Assembly: GCA_023715865.1 (NCBI GenBank)
Contig: JAMBOW010000009.1
Location: forward strand, 1-64,000
Origin: Neobacillus mesonae
GTDB lineage: Bacteria; Bacillota; Bacilli; Paenibacillales; Paenibacillaceae
Direction: 5' to 3'
Length of the DNA stretch: 64,000 nucleotides
A program made the translations under genes and the position numbers. Each line of letters starts with the position of its first letter. The stretch's first letter is position 1. This document shows, in pieces, positions 8,706 to 17,571 of this stretch. Under the pieces are notes generated by a model that did not search any database, was not told the origin of the DNA, and worked only from the letters and a program-made list of their open reading frames with translations.

Positions 8706-9192
8706 TCAGAATACTCGGGCTCCAGGTGCTTTCTCCCTCTGAACAGCATCCATAACCCAAAGCATGCTTCTCCTGCCGTCATAGGTATGATAAACACAAT
8801 ATCAAGGATCTCCCTAATCCCCTCATTATTTGCGAAAAACACTTTAAACAGATGTGTAACAATGTAGCCCAGCGAAGCGATAAGCAGTAAGCTGCCAATC
8901 CATTTTGGCACGTTGTTTGATCTGAAGGTGAGTAACCCTAGGATAAACAGATGACCCCCAAAGATGATGAGGCCAACGGACCAAATAGATTCAAAGGCTT
9001 CTAACTGCAGCATCAAAGAGAACCTGACAACATAATATTCCGAAGCGTGGCAGCAGCATCTCCTGGAACAAGTAGGCTTGCATGCACAAATCCGTATGAA
9101 AAGAAGTCGGCAAACATCATGATCATCAGTGCTATACCGGTAATGAGCGCTGACTTTCGTTTGTGCTCATATCTAATTTTCGGGGTGTTCAT
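8687..9192 (-). pseudogene. DUF4386 membrane protein, internally deleted
   Basis: Two adjoining minus-strand frames look like the two ends of one DUF4386 protein. The first (9192 down to 9013, 59 codons) starts MNTPKIRYEHKRKSALI with a good first membrane helix and ends LRNIMLSGSL-stop. The second (9016 down to 8687) continues LEAFESIWSVGLIIFGGH and LGSLLLIASLGYIV-like helices. They overlap by a TGATG. Together they give about 165 residues where the family usually has 210-230, so the middle helices are missing and the frame is shifted. Confidence 0.7.
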
Positions 9193-9335
9193 TTAAAAAA
9201 TCCCTCCCAGCTACATTGTGACTCCATTGTAGCCAGGCGGATTGAACTGTTCATTGACTTAAGTCAAGAATCCCCTTTTGAGCGTCATGGTACGAACAAG
9301 GGGTTTCAAATAATGCTGAATTAAAAGGTAGACGC

Positions 9336-9941
9336 TTACAACCATCCTTTTTCTTCGGCAATGGTAACCGCATGCTGGCGAGACTCAGCCTCCAGCTTCT
9401 GAATAGCTGATGAGAGGTAGTTGCGCACGGTTCCTCTCGTCAGGAATAGGGCTTTGCTGATTTGTCCCGTGGTCATATTATTCTTGGTCAGACGGAGGAG
9501 CTCAATTTCCCTCTCGTTAAGCGGGTTTTCCTCCTTCATAAAGAGTGCTGCAGCAAGGTCGGTACTTACGACCCGCTCGCCCTTCATAACCTGCCGAATG
9601 GACTCAATTAAGTAATCGATGGGTTCGTCCTTTAATAGATACCCCTCTACCTGGGAAGCCATCGCTTTTTGCAAATAGCCGGGACGTGCAAAGGTTGTGA
9701 CGATTATAATTTTGCACGGCAGACCGGCTTCACGTATGTACTCAGCTAATTCCAAGCCATTGATCTGAGGCATCTCAATGTCGAGAAGGCATATATCTGG
9801 TTGATGCTGCCGAACTGCGTCCCAAGCTTTTGCCCCGTCCGCCACCTCTGCGACGACCTCGATATCATCTTCAAAATTGAGTAGTGAGGCAAATGCACCG
9901 CGCAGCATTTTTTGATCTTCAGCAATGATAATTCGAATCAT
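9336..9941 (-). CDS. NarL/LuxR response regulator (DesR-like)
   Basis: 201-residue response regulator. The receiver domain (1-120) has the acidic pair at 8-9, the phosphoacceptor Asp54 (CLLDIEMP) and a conserved Lys near 104. The LuxR-type helix-turn-helix is at ~135-195 (LNEREIELLRLTKNNMTTGQ and TVRNYLSSAIQKL). It overlaps the kinase gene by four bases (ATGA), so both are translationally coupled. Similarity to B. subtilis DesR/YvfU is strong; the target genes are not obvious in this window. Confidence 0.92.
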   Translation of the reverse strand: MIRIIIAEDQKMLRGAFASLLNFEDDIEVVAEVADGAKAWDAVRQHQPDICLLDIEMPQINGLELAEYIREAGLPCKIIIVTTFARPGYLQKAMASQVEGYLLKDEPIDYLIESIRQVMKGERVVSTDLAAALFMKEENPLNEREIELLRLTKNNMTTGQISKALFLTRGTVRNYLSSAIQKLEAESRQHAVTIAEEKGWL

Positions 9942-11059
9942 GAAATATCCTCCTTCTCATTCCGACAAAGCGGAAGTTTCAAGATTATCGTGGTTCCTTC
10001 GTCAGACGTCGAAGAGATGACACAGGATCCGCCTATCCTCTTCATCCGTTCCATAATTGAAGGGATGCCGTTTCCGCCCCCTTGGTTTGTAAGCCCGATG
10101 CCGTCATCCACGATATGGATTTCGTAAGCACCTTCTTTCATTTCCATTTGGATCGTACACTGCTTGGCCTGGCTGTGCTTAATAATATTTGTCATGGCTT
10201 CTCGGATGCAGAGTGCAAGCATTGTTTCTTCCACGCTGGATAACACTGGAGACTTACCTTGGTTCTTGGTAATCAGAGCAACCCCAGCCGTGTTCAGCAG
10301 CTTGGCCGAATGCTCCAGCTCGGCAGTAAGGGAAATGAAATTCATCTCCGACACCAGTTCCCTCACTTGCTTCAGTGCGGCTCGAGACGTATCCAGAATT
10401 TCATTCAGCTCCCTTTTAGCTTGAGTTGTGTCCTTATCCACCCATTTGTGGGCAAGTTCACTTTTCATTTTGATCATCATGAGGGTTTGTCCCAAGGTAT
10501 CATGAAGGTCCCTGGCAATCCGGTGCCGCTCCTCCTGCTTGATATACATAGCAATTTGCTCGTTAGCCTCATTCAGCTCCCCCTGCAGGCTTTTTGCTTT
10601 TTCCTTGATATAGATGATGAACGGATATACCGTCTGAATGATAATGAGGGGCAGGTAGATGGTATTGGATGCTTCAAGCAAATGCTCCTGCCGTATGACG
10701 AACACGAGAATAAACGAAAGGGGGATAACTGCGCTTCCTGCCGCGATTTGCCACACGGATCTGGAGCGGCCCAGCAGGTCTGCAAAGATGATTCCAAACA
10801 GCATGGTGCCCGGACCGGTAAACACACTAAGCAGGATAAGCGATACCAGGCCGGATAACACGGCTGCGAGCAGCATTCCTCTTGGGCGCCACAGCGCGAC
10901 ATAGAACGAAACGAGAAACAGTAATAGCAACAAGAGACTGCCCCAAATTCCAAGTGCCGTATCTGAACGTAACACCCGATAACTTAAAAATACGATCATG
11001 ACAATATCGATAAGCAAATAGTTTTTGATTTGCTCTCTAGGGTACAATTTATAGAACAT
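9938..11059 (-). CDS. sensor histidine kinase (DesK-like)
   Basis: 373-residue membrane kinase. Five hydrophobic segments occupy residues ~12-150, followed by a coiled coil (155-178). The HisKA_3 dimerisation helix has the phosphorylated His186 in RIARDLHDTLGQ, and the ATPase domain has the D-D-G-I-G-L motif near 345 and a final GNGIPSIMERM. The short loops between helices suggest it senses the membrane itself, as DesK does. It is in one operon with the DUF418 protein upstream and the regulator downstream. Confidence 0.9.
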   Translation of the reverse strand: MFYKLYPREQIKNYLLIDIVMIVFLSYRVLRSDTALGIWGSLLLLLLFLVSFYVALWRPRGMLLAAVLSGLVSLILLSVFTGPGTMLFGIIFADLLGRSRSVWQIAAGSAVIPLSFILVFVIRQEHLLEASNTIYLPLIIIQTVYPFIIYIKEKAKSLQGELNEANEQIAMYIKQEERHRIARDLHDTLGQTLMMIKMKSELAHKWVDKDTTQAKRELNEILDTSRAALKQVRELVSEMNFISLTAELEHSAKLLNTAGVALITKNQGKSPVLSSVEETMLALCIREAMTNIIKHSQAKQCTIQMEMKEGAYEIHIVDDGIGLTNQGGGNGIPSIMERMKRIGGSCVISSTSDEGTTIILKLPLCRNEKEDIS

Positions 11060-11077
11060 ATCTAGCCCCCAATCCCG

Positions 11078-12214
11078 CTATCTTGATTCAAAAAAGCTAA
11101 CCGCTTGTTTGCGGACATTCTCCATTGGTCCTAGCTTGAAGCTGCGCAGCCAGAGGGATGCCAAGCCTAACTGAAATGCCGAGATGAGCAGCCAGACAGC
11201 TATAATAGAGGCAGAATTCAACTTTCCGGCAAGTCCTAAGCCCCAGCCATAGAAAATAGAGGAGGCAATGATGTTTTGGAGTACGTAGCAGCTCAGTGAC
11301 ATTTTTCCTGCGTTCTCCAGAAGGCCCCACATCCATTCCAGCTTCGTATATTGTATCATTCTCGCAATGATTGCTATATACCCGATGGACATCAGTGGTG
11401 CGAACAAGTAGCGTACCGGAAGATCGAAGGCACCGCCGGGGATAAAAATGAGAAGGTTGAGCGGTACACCGATATAAACTCCAAGCTTGAATAGTTTTTT
11501 TCGCAGTTTATGGCCTTTCTCATCCGGGAAGAACACACCAGCACGCATGAAACGAACCCCGAGCAGGAACAAAAAAATATTGCTTGGTATGACTAGAATG
11601 GCCTCCATCCGGAGAAGAAGGAAATCTGACAGCCTGTAACGGACTTGCTCTAGCCAAGTGCCTTCTTGATAAAGAGCAACGACATTGTCAAAACTGCCCA
11701 GTGAGACGTTACCCCCGCTTGCCAGCATCAGTGCAGCGAGGCCTAAGATTGTGACGGCGAAGACGCTGCCGATTACATTCATGGTGCGGGCAATGAGCCG
11801 GTCACCGCCTTTTATAATAAATGCCGCAATGATTGCGGTGATCCCATAGCTCATTAAGATGTCGTACTCCATGACGAATACAAAATGCAGCGTGCCTTCG
11901 ACGATCAAAAACAAAACGGCCCATAAATAAACGCCGGGCCATGGCTTTCCTTTGCGCTTAGCCTGCTGATACTTCATTTCCATTCCTACACCGAACATAA
12001 TCGTCAACAGTCCCAGCAGCTTCCCGTTCACCAGAAATAAGACGATCATCCGGAGAAGATCATTTGCATTCCACCAGCCTGAATAATCAAAGGTCGTAAT
12101 AAAATTCAAGTCACCTGCATGGGCAAAAAGCCAGATGTTCGTCCCGAGCGTTCCGAGGATTGCAAACCCCCGCAAAATATCCAGCAGGCGTATCCTGCCT
12201 TTATGTTGTTCCAT
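11078..12214 (-). CDS. DUF418 membrane protein
   Basis: 378-residue protein with about nine hydrophobic segments. The start RIRLLDILRGFAILGTLGTN is typical of the DUF418/YeiB group, related to acyltransferases, and the C-terminal half holds the DUF418 core (~215-370). It is the first gene of an operon with the kinase and regulator (19 bases to the kinase), so it may take part in the same membrane response. Function of this group is not established. Confidence 0.8.
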   Translation of the reverse strand: MEQHKGRIRLLDILRGFAILGTLGTNIWLFAHAGDLNFITTFDYSGWWNANDLLRMIVLFLVNGKLLGLLTIMFGVGMEMKYQQAKRKGKPWPGVYLWAVLFLIVEGTLHFVFVMEYDILMSYGITAIIAAFIIKGGDRLIARTMNVIGSVFAVTILGLAALMLASGGNVSLGSFDNVVALYQEGTWLEQVRYRLSDFLLLRMEAILVIPSNIFLFLLGVRFMRAGVFFPDEKGHKLRKKLFKLGVYIGVPLNLLIFIPGGAFDLPVRYLFAPLMSIGYIAIIARMIQYTKLEWMWGLLENAGKMSLSCYVLQNIIASSIFYGWGLGLAGKLNSASIIAVWLLISAFQLGLASLWLRSFKLGPMENVRKQAVSFFESR

Positions 12215-12380
12215 TCACGTCTCACTCTTTCTTATATGAATTTATGCTATCATTGTAGCTGTGAGGAGAGTGAAGTTAACATTCACACCTGTAAAGAAAT
12301 CCGTATGACACGTGTCATCAATGTGGAGAGAAAGCAGATAAATTCGAGAAAACGTGGAAATTATATAGGGGGTCATTTCA

Positions 12381-12893
12381 TTGATTATTCGTGTATTAGA
12401 GGCACATGACGCAGAGGCTTATCAGGCCCTCCGACTAAAGGGCTTGCAAACCAACCCAGAAGCATTCGGATCAACCTATGAGCGTGAAGTCGGTTTTTCA
12501 ATGGAGCATGTTATCGAGCGAATGACTCCAACTAAAAATAAATTCACACTTGGGGCATTCATAGAGGATAGATTGATCGCTATCGTAACTTTCGTGCGTG
12601 AAAGCAATGTGAAGACAGAACATAAAGGAAACATTTTTGGTATGTACGTATCTTCCGATAGCCGCGGGACGGGTGTAGGGAAAAAGGTACTTACAGAGTT
12701 GATTAAGCTGGCAGGGCAGCAAGAAGGATTGGAACAAATTAATTTAACGGTTGTCACAAGTAATGTTCCTGCTAAAAAAATGTATGAAAGTCTGGGGTTT
12801 AATGTATTCGGGACAGAGAAGAGAGCATTAAAATTTAACGGTGAATATTTCGATGAGGATTTAATGGTATTTATATATAATAAAGTATTTTGA
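12381..12893 (+). CDS. GNAT-family N-acetyltransferase
   Basis: 170-residue acetyltransferase. The acetyl-CoA loop is SRGTGVGKKV at about 93-102, preceded by strand GNIFGMYV and followed by LTVVTSNVPAKKMYESLGF, the usual motif B. The TTG start at 12381 sits behind TAGGGGGT. Substrate unknown; proteins of this subgroup act on small amines or on protein N-termini. It appears monocistronic. Confidence 0.85.
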   Translation: MIIRVLEAHDAEAYQALRLKGLQTNPEAFGSTYEREVGFSMEHVIERMTPTKNKFTLGAFIEDRLIAIVTFVRESNVKTEHKGNIFGMYVSSDSRGTGVGKKVLTELIKLAGQQEGLEQINLTVVTSNVPAKKMYESLGFNVFGTEKRALKFNGEYFDEDLMVFIYNKVF

Positions 12894-13072
12894 TATGCCA
12901 GCGGTATTGATATTAAGGAGTTCAATTAAAAGCATCTAAATTTTTTATAGAATCCATTCTCAGCCTCCGCTTATACTTTGTGTTTACTATTGAAGTTATG
13001 TTTATAATTGTAATAGGACTTTAATTTAATTCTAAGGATATGACAGTAATAAAAAGGATTGGAGGTACATAC

Positions 13073-13129
13073 ATGACTTTTGTAATTGGCAGCTTTTTGT
13101 TTGGATTCCTCTACGTTTTATTAGCCTAG
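13073..13129 (+). CDS. possible 18-residue hydrophobic peptide
   Basis: ATG at 13073 opens an 18-codon frame (MTFVIGSFLFGFLYVLLA) that is wholly hydrophobic and is preceded by GGATTGGAGG at ideal spacing. It ends 33 bases ahead of the exonuclease gene. It could be a small membrane peptide or a leader that couples translation to the next gene. The strong ribosome binding site is the main support. Confidence 0.4.
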   Translation: MTFVIGSFLFGFLYVLLA

Positions 13130-13162
13130 TCTGACGAAGCAGCGACCAAGGAGGAAGTATTA

Positions 13163-13768
13163 TTGTATTTTGTAATATACGATATGGAATTAAATCATTC
13201 TGAGTATAAAAATAGGAACATCCGTCATCGCAGAGTGAAGAAAGAACCGATAGAAATTGGAGCAGTGAAGCTTGTCAGAGATGGAACCGAGTTTCTTGTT
13301 CACTCCAAGTTTGCATCATTTGTTCGACCGACCTTACTGAAAGAGATGAATCCTCACGTAACTGAGCTAACAGGTATCCAGTCAGCACAAGTAGAAAATG
13401 CCCCTCCCCTCGAGGATGTTATGCGTGATTTTTCTACATTTGCAGGGCCTGATGCTATGCTGGTTTCCTGGGGAACCTTAGATAAGGCTGTGTTGTACGA
13501 ATCCTGTGATGCCATCGGCATGAGCAATGATTGGTTTAAGGATAATCATCTGGACTTACAAAAACAAGTGTCTGCTCTCTATGGCAGCGGTTCAGGACAC
13601 CTTATCTCTTTGGCTAGCGGGATGAGGGCAGTGGGCTTAGAGCCTGGGGAGGGAATGCACAATGCACTTGTTGATGCTGAACATACAGCAAGAGTTTTTG
13701 CTTCTTTATATGAAAGATTGGATTTGAGTGATTGCTTATCGAGAGAAACGAGAAGAGAAAGAATTTAA
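13163..13768 (+). CDS. DEDD 3'-5' exonuclease (KapD-like)
   Basis: 201-residue exonuclease of the DnaQ/RNase T fold. Exo I is YDMELNHSE (Asp7, Glu9), a middle part carries LTGIQSAQVENAPPLEDV, Exo II Asp is in SWGTLDKAVL, and Exo III is HNALVDAEHTARVF with catalytic His and Asp. All acidic metal ligands appear present. Such enzymes trim single-stranded DNA or RNA ends; B. subtilis KapD inhibits KinA-pathway sporulation. TTG start behind AAGGAGG. Confidence 0.85.
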   Translation: MYFVIYDMELNHSEYKNRNIRHRRVKKEPIEIGAVKLVRDGTEFLVHSKFASFVRPTLLKEMNPHVTELTGIQSAQVENAPPLEDVMRDFSTFAGPDAMLVSWGTLDKAVLYESCDAIGMSNDWFKDNHLDLQKQVSALYGSGSGHLISLASGMRAVGLEPGEGMHNALVDAEHTARVFASLYERLDLSDCLSRETRRERI

Positions 13769-13771
13769 TAA

Positions 13772-13894
13772 GTGGACATTCTTCACGATTGTAGAACTGC
13801 ATGTAACCACAGCATTGCAAGAAGTGCGCTGGAGCTTGCTTTAGATGTGCAGAGGATTGCAGAAAATGATCAGCATCGCGATCAACTAATATAG
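13772..13894 (+). CDS. possible 40-residue protein
   Basis: A GTG four bases past the exonuclease stop opens a 40-codon frame with a mixed, helix-like composition (SALELALDVQRIAENDQ). The ribosome binding site is weak (AGAGAAAGAA). It may be a small protein or a decayed fragment; I do not recognise it. Confidence 0.3.
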   Translation: MDILHDCRTACNHSIARSALELALDVQRIAENDQHRDQLI

Positions 13895-13989
13895 TTCTGT
13901 GATTTTTACTTATTTATGAATGAAGAGGACTCTAAATTGACAACATAAGGTAGTGGTATACATCTCAATTCCAGAGGAGGATATCTGTT

Positions 13990-14118
13990 ATGACTGGCCA
14001 GAAGAGAAGGAAAGAAGCTGCCTGGAAGTCGCGAAAGCAAGAACAGCATCCCCATGGTAAGATCAAATCGCTAAAGGAATTATCCAGCGAATATGAAGAG
14101 AAGAATACTACTCTATAA
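13990..14118 (+). CDS. small basic protein, DUF6254-like
   Basis: 42-residue hydrophilic protein (MTGQKRRKEAAWKSRKQ, then HPHGKIKSLKEL). A strong AGAGGAGG site precedes the ATG and a terminator follows at once, so it is a real transcription unit. The pattern of a basic start, then NPHGK/HPHGK and KSLKEL recalls the short DUF6254 proteins of Bacillus relatives; the match is from memory. Function unknown. Confidence 0.65.
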   Translation: MTGQKRRKEAAWKSRKQEQHPHGKIKSLKELSSEYEEKNTTL

Positions 14119-14126
14119 GGAAGAGG

Positions 14127-14160
14127 AAGGCTGTGAGCGAAAATTGCTTGCAGCCTTTTT
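14127..14160 (+). terminator. Rho-independent terminator
   Basis: Stem AGGCTGTGAGC with GCTTGCAGCCT (two wobble pairs) followed by TTTTTCTTT, nine bases after the small basic protein. Confidence 0.85.
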
Positions 14161-14251
14161 CTTTGTAGGCGTCTTTTTTCATGAAGAAAAGGACTAGGGG
14201 AACCTCTGTGGTCTAGCAGTACAGCTTCATTTTTGATCGCGAAAAAATAAT

Positions 14252-14602
14252 AGGAAATTATTTAGAACGATACCTATTTTTGATTGTGATTATGATACTT
14301 TTGATAAGCATTTGGAATTTTATACGGCTTTAGGATTTAACATTATTTATTATCAAAAGTCTCCTTATCGTTTTGCTTCAGTAAATATATGGAGCGTCTT
14401 CATGAAATACAAGTTGAACAGAGTGAAGCATAGACTAACGGGCAGGATAGATCAGAACTATCTTGCCCGTTGTCTTTATGAAGACACGGCTAACCCTCTA
14501 TGGACGATAAGGTTCAGGGATGTTCCGAAGATTTTTGAATACTTTTACTATCAAGTCTCGGAACGAAAAGTCTTCCCTAACTCATTACCAAGTCCAAAGT
14601 AA
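14252..14602 (+). pseudogene. VOC/glyoxalase-family remnant
   Basis: The frame has no clear start but opens with RTIPIFDCDYDTFDKHLEFY and TALGFNIIYYQKSPYRFASV, the first beta-alpha-beta module of bleomycin-resistance/VOC proteins. After residue ~52 the family pattern is lost; a long hairpin at 14433-14475 lies inside the frame, and the tail overlaps the converging flavin reductase gene. It is best read as a truncated gene joined to unrelated sequence. Confidence 0.5.
14433..14475 (+). repeat. hairpin with the AACGGGCA core
   Basis: Stem AACGGGCAGGATAG (14437-14450) pairs with CTATCTTGCCCGTT (14458-14471), extended by AGAC/GTCT. The core CTAACGGGCAG equals the left part of the palindromic elements found from 16.4 to 29.8 kb, so this may be the leftmost relative of that family. 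Confidence 0.5.
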
Positions 14603-15168
14603 TGTCGAAAGTTATAAATTAATGGACTCCATTTTTGGGGATCAACATGATGATCGTTAATCATGATTTCCTTATGTGCATGGATGAGAGAAGCTTGTAC
14701 CTCAACGATTGCGAAGAAAGGAGACTCCTCTGGAATTCTAATATGCTTAACTTTTGCTTCGATTTGAAGTGGGCATTCGTTGATTCGAATCGGTTTGACT
14801 GTTTTGGAAGGTATGCCTGTTAAACCTGCTGCGGCAAATTTATCTTTCTTGAATTCGAAACCTATGGCCTTTTTGAAATCAGGAACAGGATTTACTCCGG
14901 TATAGGGAGCTAATGCTTCGACATTTCTCCACAGGGAGGGGCTTGGTACATTGACCACACATTCTGAGTGCCTCTTCATATTTTCAACAGCTTTTCCATC
15001 CACAGAAAGCCCAAGCACAATACGATCTCCGAGTGCCCACGAAGAGGACATAGGTGTAATGTTTGTGCTCCCATCTTCATTAAGAGTATCTAACAAGATT
15101 ACGGGCGTACCATAATATAAGATACTTGGATTAATTTCTTGAGTTGTTTGCTGTTTATTCACTTCCAT
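14551..15168 (-). CDS. flavin reductase family protein
   Basis: 205-residue protein of the flavin-reductase-like (FMN-binding split barrel, DIM6/NTAB) family. The N-terminal part has YGTPVILLDTLNEDGSTNI and TPMSSSWALGDRIVLGL, typical of the flavin-binding barrel; SECVVNVPS and a late FFAIVEVQASLIH follow. Such proteins bind FMN and either reduce it for partner oxygenases or act on flavin-linked substrates. A good site (GTGAGGAAAT) precedes the ATG. It is transcribed toward the VOC remnant and overlaps it. Confidence 0.85.
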   Translation of the reverse strand: MEVNKQQTTQEINPSILYYGTPVILLDTLNEDGSTNITPMSSSWALGDRIVLGLSVDGKAVENMKRHSECVVNVPSPSLWRNVEALAPYTGVNPVPDFKKAIGFEFKKDKFAAAGLTGIPSKTVKPIRINECPLQIEAKVKHIRIPEESPFFAIVEVQASLIHAHKEIMINDHHVDPQKWSPLIYNFRHYFGLGNELGKTFRSET

Positions 15169-15600
15169 GATGTAATTTCCTCACTTTCTCTATCTAAATC
15201 CTGCAGTCAAATTTATTTTAAAGGCTAGTCGTTTCAACTATCATCGAAATATGGAATGCAGCAAGAAGAGATAAAATCGGAGTAGTCTGGGGGAAGTGAA
15301 AAATCTATTGCCGTTGGAAATGTTGGTTGGAAAAAGAAAAACGGGGCAATGGGGCAAGCTCGAGCTCTAAGGAGAAGCATTGTCCTGTTAGAAGTCGCCA
15401 ATAAGGCGGCTTTTTCTGTTTCACGAAATCCAGATTCAGCATTGATTGTGTCAGGGATCGTGCGAGCGAAGTGAGAGGTAACGTTTAAATATAATCAACA
15501 ATTGCTTTGCCCCTTGTTTATTGAATCATTTATTATAAATTTATTCTGTTTTTGTTCTTGGTTATAGTAAAACGCTATAGAAAGTGGGTAGACATTATAT
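15169..15600. other. intergenic stretch with one terminator
   Basis: No frame with a usable start is seen. A short hairpin AGTCGCC/GGCGGCT followed by TTTTTC at 15393-15416 looks like a terminator on the plus strand with no gene ahead of it, which suggests that a unit here has decayed. Confidence 0.5.
15393..15416 (+). terminator. orphan terminator
   Basis: Seven-base stem with one wobble pair, five-base loop and five T. No intact upstream gene on this strand. Confidence 0.6.
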
Positions 15601-16316
15601 ATGATTCCATTGGTATATGACCAGATTAATGATTGGGGAAGAGACGATGAATTTTTCTTAGCATTGCTAAAGAAATTAAGAGTAGAATTTATAGCTGACT
15701 TAGGCTGCGGAACAGGAAGATGGACCACTCATCTTGTTCAGTACGGTTATAAAATTACAGCTATAGACCCCAATGAAGAAGCGATTGAAGTGGCGAGAAG
15801 AAAGATAATTCAGGCAATGTAAATTGGATTGTAGGTGATAGTGCTGATCTACAAACCAATACCTATGATGCAGTAATTATGACAGCCAATGTTGCACAGG
15901 TATTTCTTACAGATGATAGCTGGAAGCAAATGATTTCAGACGTTTATCGATCCCTAAAAATGGGGGGGCACTTTATTTTTGATACAAGAAACCCTTTGGT
16001 AAAAGTATGGAAAGAATGGGAGAAGGACAAAACTCCTGACTTAGCTAAAGATAGGTTAAGTGGAGACCCTTTAGAAATATATACAGAATATGAAGGGTTT
16101 GAGGGGAATATTTACACTTTCTATGAAATTGTAAAAAACATAAAAACAAACGAAGTCTTAGCTCATGAAAAAATGCAGCTAAGGTTTCGAAATCAAGAAG
16201 AAGTTGATGAGTCGTTAAAACAAATAGGCTTTTCGAAAATTGAAACATATGGCGATTGGGAGTTTAAACAAGCAAGTGCTGAAGATGGATCGTTTATATT
16301 TCATTGTGTAAAATAG
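15601..16316 (+). pseudogene. class I SAM methyltransferase, frameshifted
   Basis: Two frames make one methyltransferase of about 238 residues. The first (15601-15822) has MIPLVYDQINDWGRDDEF and motif I ADLGCGTGRW. It stops after IIQAM because a base is missing near 15818; one extra base restores NVNWIVGDSADLQTNTYD and runs into the second frame (TANVAQVFLTDDSW, then GGHFIFDTRNPLVK). The chemistry would be SAM-dependent methylation of a small molecule. No decay is seen apart from the single shift, so it could be an assembly indel. It is followed by a terminator and a palindromic element. Confidence 0.75.
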
Positions 16317-16400
16317 CAGACATTGAGCTTGAAATGCAACAGAAGCCAAAAGACGATGATTGTGATTCAACTATCGGGAAATTCAATAAGAACAAGTAAG

Positions 16401-16428
16401 CAGCCGCTCAGAAAACCGGTTGTTTTTT
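16401..16428 (+). terminator. terminator before element R1
   Basis: Stem CAGCCG/CGGTTG (one wobble) followed by TTTTTTT; it runs directly into the palindromic element at 16431. Confidence 0.65.
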
Positions 16429-16430
16429 TA

Positions 16431-16456
16431 AAAAGCTAACGGGCAGGTTAGTTTAA
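16431..16456 (+). repeat. palindromic element R1
   Basis: Left arm AAAAGCTAAC, centre GGGCAG, right arm GTTAGTTTAA. The arms pair except for one wobble or mismatch. First full copy of the family, placed right after a terminator. Confidence 0.85.
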
Positions 16457-16841
16457 TGAATCCACTAAACTTTCTGATTGTTAATATAGTAAACCCGACT
16501 ATATTTGGCAGCACTGGAGTATCAGGAATTGCATAATGTTTCTAGGTGGCTTGAAAATGGCTCCTAAGAGATAAAGTGTGGGAGAGTCATAAAAAAGTGA
16601 CAATAGACTGGGATCGAACTTACAGGATTTGGGTCAGTTCGAAGAGGTCGGCAACAGCACATAACTACGGGTCGATACCGCTCCCCTTGGTCCGCCCGAG
16701 GATTTTTGTGAAGAGGAATCAGGCAGACCCTTTCGTGAAATTCGTTCTGAGCGAAAGTGAGAAAAAATGCAAATTGACAATAAGTAAACAAAGACCGCTG
16801 ATTTAGCGGTCTTTGTATTTTCCTATCTATTAAACTAATAA
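16457..16841. other. unit between R1 and the DUF3139 gene
   Basis: 385 bases without a supportable gene. Open frames on both strands here lack ribosome binding sites and protein-like composition. A bidirectional terminator at 16790-16814 serves the DUF3139 gene. Confidence 0.5.
16790..16814. terminator. terminator of the DUF3139 gene
   Basis: Ten-base perfect stem AAAGACCGCT/AGCGGTCTTT with a five-base loop, T-rich on both sides; lies 28 bases past the end of the minus-strand gene. Confidence 0.75.
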
Positions 16842-17201
16842 TCATTCTTTATGTTTATAGACTCCGCCATTAGTTCCATGTTGTCTGACTTCATTATTAG
16901 CTACTTGATAAAAATAATATCCATTAGGCTCATCCGAGAAGACAACAGCAATTGAATACCCGGATGCTGTAGTGTCTGCGTCCTTCGGCTCCTTTTTTGA
17001 TTCAACATGTAAGATTTCGCTTTCTGAATAACCCTTTTGCTCAATTAAGTAATCTTTAACCCTTTCCTGAGTATATGTGATAAGCTCCGGATTACTTTTC
17101 GGTGGAGTGTTAAGAGAATACAAGACATAAACTATGAAACCAATTCCAAGGATTATACTACCTAGAAAGACTCCGCCAACAATTTTTATTACTTTCTTCA
17201 A
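16842..17201 (-). CDS. DUF3139 membrane-anchored protein
   Basis: 119-residue protein with one N-terminal membrane helix (residues ~7-29) and an outside domain with TYTQERVKDYLIEQKGYSE and GYSIAVVFSDEPNGYYFY, the usual DUF3139 pattern. RNA-side signal AGAAGGAG lies ahead of the ATG. Function unknown. It is read opposite to the direction of the palindromic elements that flank this unit. Confidence 0.75.
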   Translation of the reverse strand: MKKVIKIVGGVFLGSIILGIGFIVYVLYSLNTPPKSNPELITYTQERVKDYLIEQKGYSESEILHVESKKEPKDADTTASGYSIAVVFSDEPNGYYFYQVANNEVRQHGTNGGVYKHKE

Positions 17202-17318
17202 GAAAATTCTCCTTCTTCTAAAAGTTAATTATTAAAAAAATAATAACAAATTACTCATAAAAAAAGTATAGCAAAAATAGAAAATGTACTGATTTTATAA
17301 CAAAAAAGAGAAGGTAAT

Positions 17319-17467
17319 ATGTATATGAGAATAATTAATATATCTATTTACTGGATAACATATATATTATTGTATTTTTATATTTAGGTATCGCTATTGA
17401 AGGTCAAGTAGGAAATTATGTGAAGAAATTTAAGAAAAAGAAGAGTGGGGTGGGGTGTCATTACTGA
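17319..17467 (+). pseudogene. small membrane peptide gene, frameshifted
   Basis: AAGAGAAGGT leads an ATG whose frame (MYMRIINISIYWITYILLY) meets a stop at once, while the next frame continues LGIAIEGQVGNYVKKF and a lysine-rich tail to a stop at 17467. A one-base change near 17385 would give one single-helix peptide of about 48 residues. Support is limited to composition and the ribosome binding site. Confidence 0.3.
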
Positions 17468-17507
17468 GGAACATATTGAAAACGATATGTAAATTAATTT
17501 ATGCCGT

Positions 17508-17556
17508 GGGACATGAACTTGTACCGATTGCCGAATAGATATATAACTAATCGTTT
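17508..17556 (+). repeat. type C repeat plus terminator
   Basis: GAACTTGTACCGATTGCCG (17514-17532) is one copy of a sequence seen again near 18.1, 20.2 and 23.9 kb. It is followed by a TAGATATATAACTA stem region and TCGTTTTT, matching the better terminator at 23881-23907. Confidence 0.6.
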
Positions 17557-17571
17557 TTCACCCCGAATTCG

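Noticed and set aside
10259..10858. Long plus-strand frame across the histidine kinase gene
   Set aside because: It is a mirror of the real kinase gene; the composition is His/Gln/Cys-rich and the kinase motifs on the other strand are certain.
16564..16845. Minus-strand open frame of 93 codons and its plus-strand mirror
   Set aside because: No ribosome binding site, odd Cys/Pro-rich composition and overlap with the terminator of the DUF3139 gene.
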